DNA of 64,000 nt from the NCBI RefSeq assembly GCF_048537545.1, contig NZ_CP183218.1, one strand, 5' to 3'. The number at the start of each line of letters is the position of its first letter. Within the stretch, counting starts at the first letter, position 1. The notes beneath the pieces were generated by a model. It was not told the DNA's origin. It ran no database searches and saw nothing but the letters and a program-made list of their open reading frames with translations. Origin of the DNA: Chania fonticola_B (lineage in GTDB: Bacteria; Pseudomonadota; Gammaproteobacteria; Enterobacterales; Enterobacteriaceae). The position numbers were made by a program, and so were the translations under genes. This document shows positions 1-9,360 of this stretch, piece after piece.

Positions 1-642
1 TTGCTCATCGCCATCTTCAACCTCCACATTCAGTGGCTGGCGTTGCACACGGGCGCTAATACGTTCAATGCCCGCCGGATAGGTGGCAGAAAACAGCAGG
101 GTCTGGCGCTGTGGCGGCGTGTAGCTGATCACATCATCGATATCATCGGCAAAGCCCATGTCCAACATGCGGTCGGCCTCATCCAGCACCAGCACGGTCA
201 TCTCGTCCAGCACCAGGGTTTTCTTGCGCAGATGCTCCTGCACACGGCCCGGCGTACCCACCACAATGTGCGGCGCATGCACCAGGGAGTCGAGCTGTGG
301 CCCCACCGGTTGGCCACCACACAAAGTCAGTATCTTGATGTTCTGGGTAAAGCGGGCCAGGCGGCGCAGCTCTTTGCTCACCTGGTCGGCCAGCTCACGC
401 GTCGGGCACAGAATAAGCGCTTGGGTTGCCACTTTGGCAACGTTGATTTTATCCAGCAGGCCGATGCCAAATGCCGCCGTCTTACCGCTACCGGTTTTCG
501 CTTTGGCACGTACGTCCTGCCCGTTCAGGATGGCAGGCAGTGCTGCGGCCTGTACCGGCGTCATTTCGGCATACCCCAGTTCGTTGAGGTTGGCCAACTG
601 TTCAGCTGGCAGCGGCAGGGAAGAAAAAGAAACTGTGCTCAC
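1..642 (-). CDS. dbpA: ATP-dependent RNA helicase DbpA, N-terminal part (runs off the left edge)
   Basis: Only the first 214 codons are in the window; the gene continues leftward. The visible protein has the DEAD-box helicase motifs in order: Q motif (MTPVQ, about residues 27-31), Walker A (AKTGSGKT, 48-55), PTRELA (80-85), TPGR (130-133), DEAD (154-157) and SAT (185-187). The sequence, including the CGGQP stretch after motif Ia, matches my memory of E. coli DbpA, a 50S assembly helicase that recognises 23S rRNA hairpin 92 through its C-terminal domain, which is outside this window. The start is GTG at 642; upstream in frame I see no ATG and only a weak GAG-type ribosome site. It is divergent from purT. 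Confidence 0.9.
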   Translation of the reverse strand, partial: MSTVSFSSLPLPAEQLANLNELGYAEMTPVQAAALPAILNGQDVRAKAKTGSGKTAAFGIGLLDKINVAKVATQALILCPTRELADQVSKELRRLARFTQNIKILTLCGGQPVGPQLDSLVHAPHIVVGTPGRVQEHLRKKTLVLDEMTVLVLDEADRMLDMGFADDIDDVISYTPPQRQTLLFSATYPAGIERISARVQRQPLNVEVEDGDEQ

Positions 643-853
643 GGCAATAACTCTTATATAGCAAGTGGAAAGGCGGCGCTGCGCTTGGCTGGCACCGGAT
701 CAGGCGCAGATGATAACAGAGTTGGTGGGGTTTCCGGATTTCGGCGTTAAAAAAAGCGGTTATTATGCACCGCTGGTCGTACGCAATCGTTTTCGTATAT
801 ACTGCGCGCTCCGTGTCAGACCCGTGAATTCATTCAGATCCAGGTATCAGACT

Positions 854-2032
854 ATGTTAACTATTGGAACCGCCCTGCGTCCTGCCGCCACCCGCGTTAT
901 GCTACTCGGCTCAGGCGAGCTGGGCAAAGAAGTGGCCATCGAATGCCAGCGTTTAGGCTTGGAAGTGATTGCCGTTGACCGTTATGCCGATGCCCCAGCC
1001 ATGCATGTGGCACACCGCAGCCACGTCATCAATATGCTGGATGGCGCGGCGCTAAAAGCGTTGATCGAACAGGAACGCCCCGATTTTATCGTGCCGGAAA
1101 TAGAGGCTATCGCTACCAGCATGCTGGTTGAGTTGGAGCAACAGGGCCATAATGTCGTCCCCTGCGCAGAAGCCACTCGTCTGACCATGAACCGTGAAGG
1201 TATTCGCCGTCTGGCCGCTGAAACGCTGGAGCTGCCAACCTCCAGCTACCGCTTTGCCGATAACGAGCAAAGCTTCCGCCAAGCGGTGGCCGAAATCGGT
1301 TACCCGTGCATCGTCAAGCCAGTGATGAGCTCATCCGGCAAAGGGCAAAGCCTGATCCGTGAAGAGCAGCAACTGGGCGCCGCCTGGGATTACGCACAGC
1401 TCGGTGGGCGCGCTGGCGGAGGCAGGGTCATTGTTGAAGGGCTGGTCAAATTTGATTTCGAGATCACTCTGCTGACCATCAACGCCGTCGATGGCGTACA
1501 TTTCTGTGAGCCGATCGGCCACCGTCAGGAAGATGGAGATTACCGCGAGTCCTGGCAACCGCAACGGATGTCAGAGCTGGCATTAAGCCGTGCTCAGGCG
1601 ATCGCCGCAAAAGTGGTTAACGCACTGGGTGGATTTGGCCTGTTCGGCGTTGAGCTGTTCGTCTGCGGTGATGAGGTGATTTTCAGCGAGGTCTCACCAC
1701 GCCCGCACGACACCGGCATGGTCACGCTGATTTCGCAGGATCTGTCAGAGTTTGCTCTGCATGTGCGCGCTTTCCTTGGGCTGCCTATTAACGCGATACG
1801 CCAGTTCGGGCCGGCCGCCTCTGCGGTGATCCTGCCGGAGCTAAACAGCGACAACGTGCGCTTCAGCGGGTTGGAGACGGCACTGAATGGTTATAATCAG
1901 GTGCGGTTATTCGGTAAACCGAACATCGAGGGCAAACGCCGGATGGGCGTTGCACTGGCCGTTGCGCCAGAAGTAGAGCAAGCGGTAGAGCTGGCCAAAC
2001 AGGCTGCTGCTGCGGTGACGGTGCAAGGGTAA
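854..2032 (+). CDS. purT: Formate-dependent phosphoribosylglycinamide formyltransferase 2 (PurT)
   Basis: PurT makes formyl-GAR from GAR, formate and ATP, the folate-independent third step of purine synthesis. The 392-residue product has the family length and an ATP-grasp fold: an N-terminal GSGELGKE loop (residues 15-22), a central lysine- and glycine-rich ATP-binding region (PVMSSSGKGQS) and the Mg-binding segment SEVSPRPHDTG. It is close to E. coli PurT throughout. I start it at ATG 854 (MLTIGTALRPAATRV), which matches the family N-terminus. The open frame extends back to 665, but that part overlaps the dbpA promoter region and lacks homology. It is convergent with yoaH. Confidence 0.95.
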   Translation: MLTIGTALRPAATRVMLLGSGELGKEVAIECQRLGLEVIAVDRYADAPAMHVAHRSHVINMLDGAALKALIEQERPDFIVPEIEAIATSMLVELEQQGHNVVPCAEATRLTMNREGIRRLAAETLELPTSSYRFADNEQSFRQAVAEIGYPCIVKPVMSSSGKGQSLIREEQQLGAAWDYAQLGGRAGGGRVIVEGLVKFDFEITLLTINAVDGVHFCEPIGHRQEDGDYRESWQPQRMSELALSRAQAIAAKVVNALGGFGLFGVELFVCGDEVIFSEVSPRPHDTGMVTLISQDLSEFALHVRAFLGLPINAIRQFGPAASAVILPELNSDNVRFSGLETALNGYNQVRLFGKPNIEGKRRMGVALAVAPEVEQAVELAKQAAAAVTVQG

Positions 2033-2040
2033 ACCGGGTC

Positions 2041-2063
2041 GGGGGTTCGGGACGCCGACCCCC
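2041..2063. terminator. Hairpin between convergent purT and yoaH
   Basis: A GC-rich stem (GGGGG..CGG / CCG.CCCCC, one-base bulge, GACG loop) lies 8 bases after the purT stop. It has no U tract on either strand, so its role as a terminator is an inference from position. Confidence 0.4.
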
Positions 2064-2070
2064 GCTAACG

Positions 2071-2313
2071 TCAGTAGTTTTCGTCGTCTTCGCTATCTTC
2101 GTCCAGATACTCGGTCGGTTCTTCCTGCTGCTGTTCTTCTTCTTCATCGTCGAACATCACGCTAACCTGATCGCCCTGATGTTTTTCGCGGATTTCTTGC
2201 GCCACAGTCGCGATGGCCTCTCCGCTGCTCATGCCCTGCCCCATCAGCAGATGGATACGTTCAGCAGCTTCCTGCTGTTCTTGGTGACTCAGTGACGGCA
2301 TACCTGCAAGCAT
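2071..2313 (-). CDS. yoaH: UPF0181 family protein YoaH
   Basis: A small acidic protein of 80 residues. The first half (MLAGMPSLSHQEQQEAAERI, then LMGQGMSSGEAIA) matches the UPF0181/YoaH family; E. coli YoaH has 59 residues. Here the C-terminal tail is longer, with two runs of Glu/Asp/Gln. No biochemical function is known to me. ATG 2313 is preceded by GGGGAG at a good distance. In E. coli yoaH lies next to pabB; here a glycosyltransferase gene sits between them. Confidence 0.85.
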   Translation of the reverse strand: MLAGMPSLSHQEQQEAAERIHLLMGQGMSSGEAIATVAQEIREKHQGDQVSVMFDDEEEEQQQEEPTEYLDEDSEDDENY

Positions 2314-2376
2314 GTATTTCTCCCCGGTAAAATAGGCGTGAATTATACGCGCTAACGACGCAGATCCCTACACCTG

Positions 2377-3384
2377 TTATTCGCTGGCCCGCAAGGGGGT
2401 CGCGTTATCAATGCGCCACTGTTTTAAGCGATGCAGCCACAGCATCACATGCCAGGTCTGCTTGATACCTCGCATATTGTCGATCATCATCCGCTGAATG
2501 CCGCGCCGGTAGAAATCTTCAGCAATCTGTTGTTGTGCCTGCAATTCGGGCTCACGGCGAATACTATGGCAAATCCCCAGCGCTTCACGCGCGATTTGCC
2601 AGTGGAAGGCCGCACAAATCGGGACCTTGCTGCTGTAACGCTGATTCAGCGCCACCAGCATCTCGACGATTTTCATATAGTGACGCTGATACTCGACGTT
2701 CGCCTGCCCGGTACGCCGACGGTTGCTGATCGAGCGGTCGTGTACCCGTTGGCGATATAGCGGTTTGCTCAGGTATTTCACTCGTTGAGCATTGAACATT
2801 ACCTCGGTGGTCCACGGGATATCCTGGTGGTGTAAACCAGGTTCGAAATAAAGTTGGTGCTGCTTGATAAAATCCAGGCGATACACGGCTAACCACACCA
2901 CATGAATAAAGCGTCGTGATTTCAACGCCATTTCCAACCACTGCGCGCCAGAAATAACCGCCGTATCTTTCAAGCGCCCAACAGGAATAATGGGGTTCAC
3001 ATCACCATTATTTGCAAAATAGCGTTCGCCGTTACATTGCATCACGTCTAATTGATGTTCTTCGGCTAATGTAAGCAGCGTTGAATATATTTTTGGATGC
3101 AATAAGTCATCGGCATCGGGGAAGGCAACATATTTGCCACGGGCCACGGCCAGCCCAGCATTGCGGGCATTGGAAACCCCTGAATTGGGCTGGTCGATGA
3201 CCTTGATATGCGGATGCTGCACAGCGTAGCGGTGCGCGATCTCTCCTGAGCCGTCGGTGGAACCATCGTTAACGATGATCACCTCCAACTGCTGCTCATC
3301 TTGCGCCAGCAATGAATTCAAGAAGGGAATAAATAGCTCCCCTACATTATGCAAAGGAACAATAACGCTTAATTTTAATGACAT
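2377..3384 (-). CDS. waaH: WaaH/YibD-like family 2 glycosyltransferase
   Basis: A GT-A fold family 2 glycosyltransferase of 335 residues, with an N-terminal SVIVPLHN strand, VNDGSTDGS (residues 38-46) and the DADD metal/nucleotide-sugar motif (90-93). The later segment HHQDIPWTTEVMFNA and an RHYMKIVEML stretch match E. coli YibD/WaaH. That enzyme adds glucuronic acid to heptose III of the LPS inner core under phosphate limitation. The function here is inferred by that similarity. ATG 3384 follows AGGTGAGG. The upstream region has one CTGCCAT half-site resembling a Pho box, but the second half is poor. It is inserted between yoaH and pabB, which are adjacent in E. coli. Confidence 0.75.
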   Translation of the reverse strand: MSLKLSVIVPLHNVGELFIPFLNSLLAQDEQQLEVIIVNDGSTDGSGEIAHRYAVQHPHIKVIDQPNSGVSNARNAGLAVARGKYVAFPDADDLLHPKIYSTLLTLAEEHQLDVMQCNGERYFANNGDVNPIIPVGRLKDTAVISGAQWLEMALKSRRFIHVVWLAVYRLDFIKQHQLYFEPGLHHQDIPWTTEVMFNAQRVKYLSKPLYRQRVHDRSISNRRRTGQANVEYQRHYMKIVEMLVALNQRYSSKVPICAAFHWQIAREALGICHSIRREPELQAQQQIAEDFYRRGIQRMMIDNMRGIKQTWHVMLWLHRLKQWRIDNATPLRASE

Positions 3385-3649
3385 TGCCGCCTCACCTGCA
3401 GAATGATTTTCGGGTGAAAAAGATAATTTTGAATTTATTTATACTTATTAGAGCATCCATCGCGGAAATTTATTCCGGTGAATATAGGCGTGATTTTTAC
3501 ATGTTATAATATGGCAGACGTGGCAAAAAATGCTCCATTTACGCTTGGTTTACTTTTCATCCGGCTAATCTGTAAGCAGCACCCTATAGCGTAATGTGGC
3601 AGAATGGCTGCCAACACCGCTGTTTACGTAAGTCAGGTTGATTGATCCT

Positions 3650-5023
3650 ATGAATGTCACCGCCCCAAACCTTAAATCGTTACCCTATACGCGCGAAGCC
3701 GTATTAACGCTGTTCGCTCCATTGGCACAACGGCCTTGGGCTATGCTGCTGCATTCAGGCTTTGCCGAGCACCCGCATAACCGGTTTGACATTCTGGTGG
3801 CAGAACCGCGCACCACGCTGACGACTTGCGGTGCCAGCACCGAGATCCAGCAGGGAGAGACTCGCAGTCACTCACCGGAAGATCCCTTTGTGCTGTTGCA
3901 GCAACAGCTAGATGCTCTCAACCTGCATCCGCCACTGAACGGCGAACTGCCCTTTCAAGGGGGAGCGCTGGGGCTATTTGGCTATGATTTGGGGCGACGT
4001 ATCGAAGCATTGCCGCAGTTGGCACAGGCCGATATCAAGCTGCCGGATATGGCGGTGGGTATTTATGACTGGGCCCTGATCGCCGATCATCATCAGCAAA
4101 AACTGACCCTGCTCAGCTATGGGGATGTAGAACAGCGCTGGCAATGGCTTAACCAGCAGCGGGTTGTGCCACAGCCCCCTTTCGCACTGACCGGCAACTG
4201 GCAGGCCAACATGACGCGCCAACAATATGGCGAAAAATTCCGGCGGATCCAGAGCTATCTGCGCAGTGGCGATTGCTATCAGATCAATTTGGCTCAGCGT
4301 TTTTCCGCCCCGTACCAAGGGGACGAATGGCAGGCATTCCAGCAGCTAAGCGCCAGCAACCGTGCACCGTTCTCCGCGTTCCTGCGCCTGCCCGCCAACG
4401 CGGTGTTGAGCGTTTCACCAGAACGTTTCCTGTGGTTGGCCGATCGGCAGATCCAGACCAGGCCCATCAAAGGCACACTACCCCGCCTTGCCGATGCCGC
4501 GCTGGATGCAGAACAGGCACAAAAGTTGGCCAATTCCCCCAAGGACAGGGCCGAAAATCTGATGATTGTCGATCTGCTGCGTAATGACATTGGCCGTGTG
4601 GCAGAGCCTGGCAGCGTCAAGGTGCCGGAACTGTTCGTGGTTGAGCCGTTCCCGGCGGTACATCATCTGGTCAGTACCATTACGGCCACCCTGCCCGCTA
4701 ACCGCTCGGCTAGCGAGCTGTTGCGCGCCTGTTTTCCCGGCGGATCGATTACCGGCGCGCCCAAAGTGCGAGCAATGGAAATCATCGAAGAGTTGGAGCC
4801 GCAGCGTCGTAATGCCTATTGTGGCAGCATTGGCTATCTCAGCGTTTGCGGTACCATGGACACCAATATCACCATCCGTACCCTGATTGCCGAAAACGGG
4901 CGCATCAGCTGTTCTGCAGGTGGTGGCATCGTTGCAGATAGTCAGGAACAGGCGGAGTATCAGGAAACCTTTGATAAGGTAGGCCGTATCTTGCCACAGC
5001 TGGGGGAGTTTACCGTTTCGTGA
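3650..5023 (+). CDS. pabB: Aminodeoxychorismate synthase component I (PabB)
   Basis: PabB aminates chorismate to 4-amino-4-deoxychorismate, together with the glutaminase PabA, on the way to p-aminobenzoate and folate. The 457-residue protein carries the chorismate-binding domain signatures PIKGTLPR, DRAENLMIVDLLRND and PGGSITGAPK, plus the N-terminal LPFQGGALGLFGYD segment. The PIKGT motif has the lysine typical of PabB rather than the alanine of anthranilate synthase. I chose ATG 3650; an in-frame TTG lies 12 bases upstream at 3638 just after AAGTCAGG and cannot be excluded. nudL overlaps its stop, so the two are coupled. Confidence 0.93.
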   Translation: MNVTAPNLKSLPYTREAVLTLFAPLAQRPWAMLLHSGFAEHPHNRFDILVAEPRTTLTTCGASTEIQQGETRSHSPEDPFVLLQQQLDALNLHPPLNGELPFQGGALGLFGYDLGRRIEALPQLAQADIKLPDMAVGIYDWALIADHHQQKLTLLSYGDVEQRWQWLNQQRVVPQPPFALTGNWQANMTRQQYGEKFRRIQSYLRSGDCYQINLAQRFSAPYQGDEWQAFQQLSASNRAPFSAFLRLPANAVLSVSPERFLWLADRQIQTRPIKGTLPRLADAALDAEQAQKLANSPKDRAENLMIVDLLRNDIGRVAEPGSVKVPELFVVEPFPAVHHLVSTITATLPANRSASELLRACFPGGSITGAPKVRAMEIIEELEPQRRNAYCGSIGYLSVCGTMDTNITIRTLIAENGRISCSAGGGIVADSQEQAEYQETFDKVGRILPQLGEFTVS

Positions 5024-5598
5024 GCCATCAGGACTATCCGGCCTCATTGGCCGATTTTATCAGCCGCTTTCAGCTGCAACAGCCGCAGGCGATGCAGATC
5101 TCCCACAACTCGCGCCCAGCCGCCGTGCTGATCCCGATCGTTTGTCGGCCAGAACCGACCCTGTTGCTCACCCGCCGCGCCGATTCACTGCGTAAACACG
5201 CGGGTCAAGTGGCCTTCCCCGGCGGTAAAACCGATGCTGAAGACGGTTCTCCCATCGTTACCGCACTGCGTGAAGCGCAGGAAGAAGTGGCGATCCCGCC
5301 GCAGCGGGTGCACATCCTCGGCCAGTTGGCCCCGCTCGACAGCAGCACCGGTTTTCAGGTGACACCGGTGGTGGGCCTGATCCCGGCAGATGTGGCGTTT
5401 CATGCCAACGAAGATGAGGTCGCCGAGGTGTTCGAAATCCCGCTGCAAGAAGCGCTGCGGCTCTCACGCTATTATCCACTGGACATTCATCGTGGCGGCC
5501 ACGCACATCGAGTCTATCTTTCCTGGTATCAGAGCCAGTTCGTCTGGGGTCTGACGGCCGCGATTATTCGCCGCCTGGCACAGCAAGTCAGCCTTTGA
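5020..5598 (+). CDS. nudL: Nudix CoA pyrophosphatase NudL
   Basis: A Nudix hydrolase of 192 residues, predicted to cleave CoA and derivatives to 3',5'-ADP and phosphopantetheine. The Nudix box is visible from AFPGGK (residues 65-70) to REAQEE (84-89), and the CoA-specific LRKHAGQVAFPGG segment sits just before it. The start is GTG 5020, overlapping the pabB TGA by 4 bases. This pabB-nudL pair is conserved in E. coli, where nudL was called yeaB. sdaA follows after a 372-base gap. Confidence 0.9.
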   Translation: MSHQDYPASLADFISRFQLQQPQAMQISHNSRPAAVLIPIVCRPEPTLLLTRRADSLRKHAGQVAFPGGKTDAEDGSPIVTALREAQEEVAIPPQRVHILGQLAPLDSSTGFQVTPVVGLIPADVAFHANEDEVAEVFEIPLQEALRLSRYYPLDIHRGGHAHRVYLSWYQSQFVWGLTAAIIRRLAQQVSL

Positions 5599-5970
5599 AT
5601 CTGGCATTTTTTGAGACATACATCACGTTAAAGCCGGGATTACCTGTCGTTTTGAGTATAAAGCGATCGCTATCACTCCAGCAGTCTGTTTTATCAACTA
5701 CCGTTACCGCTATCGATGTTTTAAAAAAACTGTAAACTCTCTCTTCAACCTTACGAAATACCTGTAAAATAGCCACGACCGGAATAAACCACTAATATTA
5801 TAAGGATTACCCCGGTAGCGTTTTAAGGCGTTAACAGCAATACCAAGGATTACTTTATTTCATGCGAAAAGGGCCGCAAAACCCGTACGGCCCTTTTACA
5901 CTATCGCCGTTCCCTGCGCGGTTTTTAACCGTAGCAGCCATAACAATATGCCTCTTTAAGGAGTTTTAGC
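5599..5970. other. Intergenic region nudL-sdaA
   Basis: No gene is supported here. A 62-codon GTG-start frame on the minus strand (5588-5776) overlaps the nudL end and has no clear homology, so it is not annotated. The region holds the hairpin at 5867-5897 and the sdaA leader with AAGGAG before the GTG start. Confidence 0.5.
5867..5897 (+). terminator. Intrinsic-terminator-like hairpin upstream of sdaA
   Basis: A perfect 10-bp stem, AAAAGGGCCG / CGGCCCTTTT, with an 11-base loop. The A/T ends make it symmetrical, so it could end transcripts from either side. It lies between nudL and sdaA and probably separates the pabB-nudL unit from sdaA. Confidence 0.6.
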
Positions 5971-7335
5971 GTGATTAGCGTTTTCGACATGTTTAAGATC
6001 GGCATCGGCCCGTCCAGCTCTCATACGGTTGGACCGATGAAAGCCGGCAAACAGTTTGTCGACGATCTGGTAAACGAAGGCTTGATGCCTTCCGTCACGC
6101 GTGTTGCCGTCGATGTTTACGGCTCACTCTCATTGACCGGTAAAGGTCACCATACCGATATCGCCATCATTCTCGGCCTGGCGGGCAATATGCCTGATAC
6201 CGTCGATATCGATGGCATTCCAGGCTTTATTCGCGATGTTGAGCAACGTCAACGCCTGATGCTGGCCAACGGCCTGCACGAAGTCGATTTCCCCCGCGAC
6301 GGCGGCATGGTATTCCGTAGCGACAATATGCCGCTGCACGAAAACGCCATGCAGATCCATGCCTTTGCTGGCGACAAGCAGATTTACAGCAAAACTTATT
6401 ACTCCATCGGTGGCGGGTTTATCGTTGACGAAGAACATTTCGGCAAAGCCGAAAGTAATGAAATCTCGGTTCCCTATCCGTTCCACTCGGCAAGTGAAAT
6501 GTTGGCCCACTGCAACGCCACCGGTCTGTCCCTCTCCGGGATGGTCATGCAAAACGAACTGGCACTGCATAGCAAGCAGGAGATCGAAGCCTATTTCGGT
6601 AACGTTTGGCAAACCATGCGCGCCTGTATCGATCGTGGTCTGAACACCGAAGGCGTACTGCCTGGTCCTCTGCGGGTTCCACGCCGCGCCTCCGCCCTGC
6701 GCCGCTTGCTGGTTTCCTCAGACAAACTGTCCAGCGACCCAATGAACGTGATCGACTGGGTCAACATGTTTGCGCTGGCGGTGAACGAAGAGAACGCCGC
6801 CGGTGGCCGCGTGGTGACCGCCCCAACCAACGGAGCCTGCGGGATCGTCCCTGCGGTGCTGGCTTACTACGATCATTTCATCGAGTCCGTCAGCCCGGAA
6901 ACCTATGTCCGTTACTTTATGGCATCCGGTGCGATTGGCACGCTGTATAAAATGAACGCCTCAATTTCCGGTGCCGAAGTGGGCTGCCAGGGCGAAGTTG
7001 GTGTGGCCTGTTCAATGGCCGCTGCGGGCTTGGCCGAGTTGCTTGGCGGCAGCCCTGAGCAGGTTTGCATCGCCGCCGAAATCGGCATGGAGCATAACCT
7101 GGGCTTGACCTGCGATCCCGTTGCCGGTCAGGTACAGGTCCCTTGCATCGAGCGCAATGCCATTGCCTCGGTGAAGGCGATCAACTCGGCGCGTATGGCA
7201 TTGCGCCGCACCAGCGAGCCGCGTGTGTCGCTGGATAAGGTGATCGAAACCATGTACGAAACCGGTAAAGACATGAACGCCAAGTATCGTGAGACCTCCC
7301 GTGGCGGTCTGGCGATCAAGGTTCAGTGTGACTGA
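5971..7335 (+). CDS. sdaA: L-serine ammonia-lyase / dehydratase 1 (SdaA)
   Basis: SdaA deaminates L-serine to pyruvate and ammonia with a labile [4Fe-4S] cluster. The 454-residue protein begins MISVFDMFKIGIGPSSSHT, the family signature, and continues into the beta domain. In the alpha domain the cluster-type cysteines are visible in GCQGEVGVACSMA and in GLTCDPVAGQVQVPC. The length equals that of the E. coli enzyme. The start is GTG, preceded by AAGGAG at 6 bases. No serine transporter gene follows; the next gene is a c-di-GMP phosphodiesterase. Confidence 0.95.
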   Translation: MISVFDMFKIGIGPSSSHTVGPMKAGKQFVDDLVNEGLMPSVTRVAVDVYGSLSLTGKGHHTDIAIILGLAGNMPDTVDIDGIPGFIRDVEQRQRLMLANGLHEVDFPRDGGMVFRSDNMPLHENAMQIHAFAGDKQIYSKTYYSIGGGFIVDEEHFGKAESNEISVPYPFHSASEMLAHCNATGLSLSGMVMQNELALHSKQEIEAYFGNVWQTMRACIDRGLNTEGVLPGPLRVPRRASALRRLLVSSDKLSSDPMNVIDWVNMFALAVNEENAAGGRVVTAPTNGACGIVPAVLAYYDHFIESVSPETYVRYFMASGAIGTLYKMNASISGAEVGCQGEVGVACSMAAAGLAELLGGSPEQVCIAAEIGMEHNLGLTCDPVAGQVQVPCIERNAIASVKAINSARMALRRTSEPRVSLDKVIETMYETGKDMNAKYRETSRGGLAIKVQCD

Positions 7336-7671
7336 TTAAGTCTGTCCCCCCTCGTCATCACCGGCGAGGGGGAACGGCTGAAAAAGCCTGAACTGGCTAC
7401 GCAACCGCGTGCTGCGCACACTCAGAGAATCAATAGATTAGCAGGGGAAAAACCTCGTTGCCCCGTACAAATTCAGCAATACTGCTAACCTGACCACCTC
7501 GCCCATCCGCCGGTTAACCCCAAAATTTCCCCTTTGATTGCACGAACCGAAATAATTTGTTGAGTTACCATCAATTTTCCATGCGAACAGGCTAGAATTA
7601 GCCAAGCATAGTATTACTGAATTGCGCCTGGAAGTGGCGTCAGGCAGCTAGACTGAACAAGGACTTACCGG
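7336..7671. other. Intergenic region sdaA-pdeD
   Basis: No gene seen. It contains a hairpin after sdaA (7347-7372) and, close to pdeD, a TAGAAT box at about 7592 that may be a -10 element. Nothing else stands out. Confidence 0.5.
7346..7372. terminator. GC-rich hairpin after sdaA
   Basis: An 8-bp perfect stem CCCCCTCG / CGAGGGGG with a 10-base loop, 11 bases after the sdaA stop. No U tract follows, so it may be a transcript-end stabiliser rather than a true intrinsic terminator. Confidence 0.45.
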
Positions 7672-9273
7672 ATGTTGATGACCCAACTTGCCGCATCGAA
7701 ATACCGCTATTACCGTTGGCTTCTCGCCGGCGCGGTTGGGTTGGCTATTTTGTTGATTTCGCTTTATACCCGCTACTATCAGGAAATCCGTAATACCGAG
7801 CAGAACCAGCGCGTCCTGGCCAGCCGAGTGATCACCAAACTCAATGCGTTGCTGCTGCCCGCAGAGCAACAGGCTCTCAGCACCATGTCGCTAATCGGGC
7901 AACCCTGCGATTCGGTGATGCCAACGTTACGCTTTCGTGCCGCACAGAATCAGGCGCTGCGCTCGTTGCTGCTAGTCAAGGATGGTACGATTTATTGCTC
8001 CAGCCTGTTTGGTCAGCGACACTATGTGTTTACCTCCATTTTCCCGACCATGACCCAAGGCGGCATGCAGCTGGCACTGCGCCCCTCCCTCATGGTGGCA
8101 AAAGGAACGCCAACGCTGGTGCTATGGACTCCGTTGCCCAACCAAAGTACCAGCGGAGTGTTGAACGTTTTCAATATCGATCTATTGTCCAATTTCCTGC
8201 TGGAACCACAAGAGCCTTACGCTCACCGCGTAGCCCTGAACGTGGGTGCCTACAGGCTGGAATATGGTCAACAGGAAATTACCCTGAGCGATGCCAATGC
8301 AGACGGCCTGCAATACACTGCAAAATCCGCCAAATATCCTTTTTCCATCTCCCTGTTTGGACCTGATGCCCGAACTCTGGCGCTGGCCGCACTACCCCGC
8401 CATATTCCTCTGGCGCTGATGCTGAGCCTGCTGGCGGCCTACGTGGTCTATCTGATCACCGCCAACCGCATGAGCCTGTCTTACCACATTGGCCACGCCA
8501 TTTCGCATCGCGAATTTCGCGTTTATTGCCAGCCGATTATCAACAGCGATAATGGGCGCTGCGTCGGCGTTGAAACCTTGATGCGCTGGAAGAACAAGCG
8601 ACAAGGCTGGATTTCACCAGACGTGTTTATTCCGCTGGCCGAACAGCACGCCCTGATCATTCCCCTCACGCGTTATCTGATGACCACGGTGGTAGAAAAC
8701 CTCAACCTGTTCCCCCCCCGCCCCTCTTTCTATATCAGCATCAACGTCGCCGCTGAGCATTTCAATACCGTCAGCATTATCGATGACATCCGCCGCATAT
8801 GGCTGCCCGCCCATCCGATGCCTTCATTGATGCTGGAACTGACAGAGCGAACCGCCCTGTCAGAAATTCAGTATGAGCAGATTAAAACGCTCAAAGAGAT
8901 GGGCATCATGCTGGCGATAGACGACTTCGGTACCGGCCACAGCTCGCTCAGTTACCTGAAAAAGCTCAGCCCGGACGTGTTGAAGATCGATCGTGGCTTT
9001 ACCGCCGCCATTGGTACTGACGCAGTCAATGCCACCGTGACCGATACCATCATAACGTTGGCACAGCGCCTGAAATTAAAACTGGTGGCCGAAGGGGTTG
9101 AGACAGAGGAACAGGCTGAGTATCTACGTTCACAGGGAGTAAATGCCTTACAGGGATATTATTTTGCCAAGCCGATGCCGATCAACGTGTTCCCGCTGTG
9201 GCTGCAGCAGTATGAAACCCGCCAACGCGCGCTGCATCAAAAGCCGCAAACAAAAGAAAAGCGAGACGGCTGA
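7672..9273 (+). CDS. pdeD: CSS-motif cyclic-di-GMP phosphodiesterase PdeD (YoaD)
   Basis: A membrane-bound EAL phosphodiesterase of 533 residues, predicted to hydrolyse c-di-GMP to pGpG. An N-terminal membrane helix (about residues 17-34) is followed by a periplasmic CSS-motif sensor domain with Cys79 and the CSS motif at 109-111, whose cysteines form a redox-sensitive disulfide in this family. A second membrane helix spans about 244-263. The EAL domain keeps the catalytic and metal residues: ETL (Glu301), the DDFGTG loop, LKIDRGF and VAEGVET. ATG 7672 has AAGGA upstream. In E. coli yoaD also sits beside yoaE. Confidence 0.9.
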   Translation: MLMTQLAASKYRYYRWLLAGAVGLAILLISLYTRYYQEIRNTEQNQRVLASRVITKLNALLLPAEQQALSTMSLIGQPCDSVMPTLRFRAAQNQALRSLLLVKDGTIYCSSLFGQRHYVFTSIFPTMTQGGMQLALRPSLMVAKGTPTLVLWTPLPNQSTSGVLNVFNIDLLSNFLLEPQEPYAHRVALNVGAYRLEYGQQEITLSDANADGLQYTAKSAKYPFSISLFGPDARTLALAALPRHIPLALMLSLLAAYVVYLITANRMSLSYHIGHAISHREFRVYCQPIINSDNGRCVGVETLMRWKNKRQGWISPDVFIPLAEQHALIIPLTRYLMTTVVENLNLFPPRPSFYISINVAAEHFNTVSIIDDIRRIWLPAHPMPSLMLELTERTALSEIQYEQIKTLKEMGIMLAIDDFGTGHSSLSYLKKLSPDVLKIDRGFTAAIGTDAVNATVTDTIITLAQRLKLKLVAEGVETEEQAEYLRSQGVNALQGYYFAKPMPINVFPLWLQQYETRQRALHQKPQTKEKRDG

Positions 9274-9332
9274 TACAATTCAACCGGCTCGCTATGTACG
9301 TTAGCCAATGGACCAGCAACGCGGCAAACTGT

Positions 9333-9353
9333 GGCCGGGAGATACCCCCGGCC
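9333..9353. terminator. Hairpin between convergent pdeD and yoaE
   Basis: A perfect 7-bp stem GGCCGGG / CCCGGCC with a 7-base loop lies 7 bases outside the yoaE stop. It lacks a clear U run, so its terminator function is inferred from its position between convergent genes. Confidence 0.4.
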
Positions 9354-9360
9354 TGAACAC

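Noticed and set aside
665..853. N-terminal extension of purT in the same frame
   Set aside because: It covers the dbpA-purT promoter region and has no homology; the E. coli-like start is at 854.
3480..3540. Possible Pho box upstream of the WaaH-like gene
   Set aside because: Only one CTGCCAT half-site fits; the second half is far from consensus.
5588..5776. 62-codon minus-strand GTG frame after nudL
   Set aside because: No good ribosome site or recognisable family, and it overlaps the nudL end; possible but unsupported.
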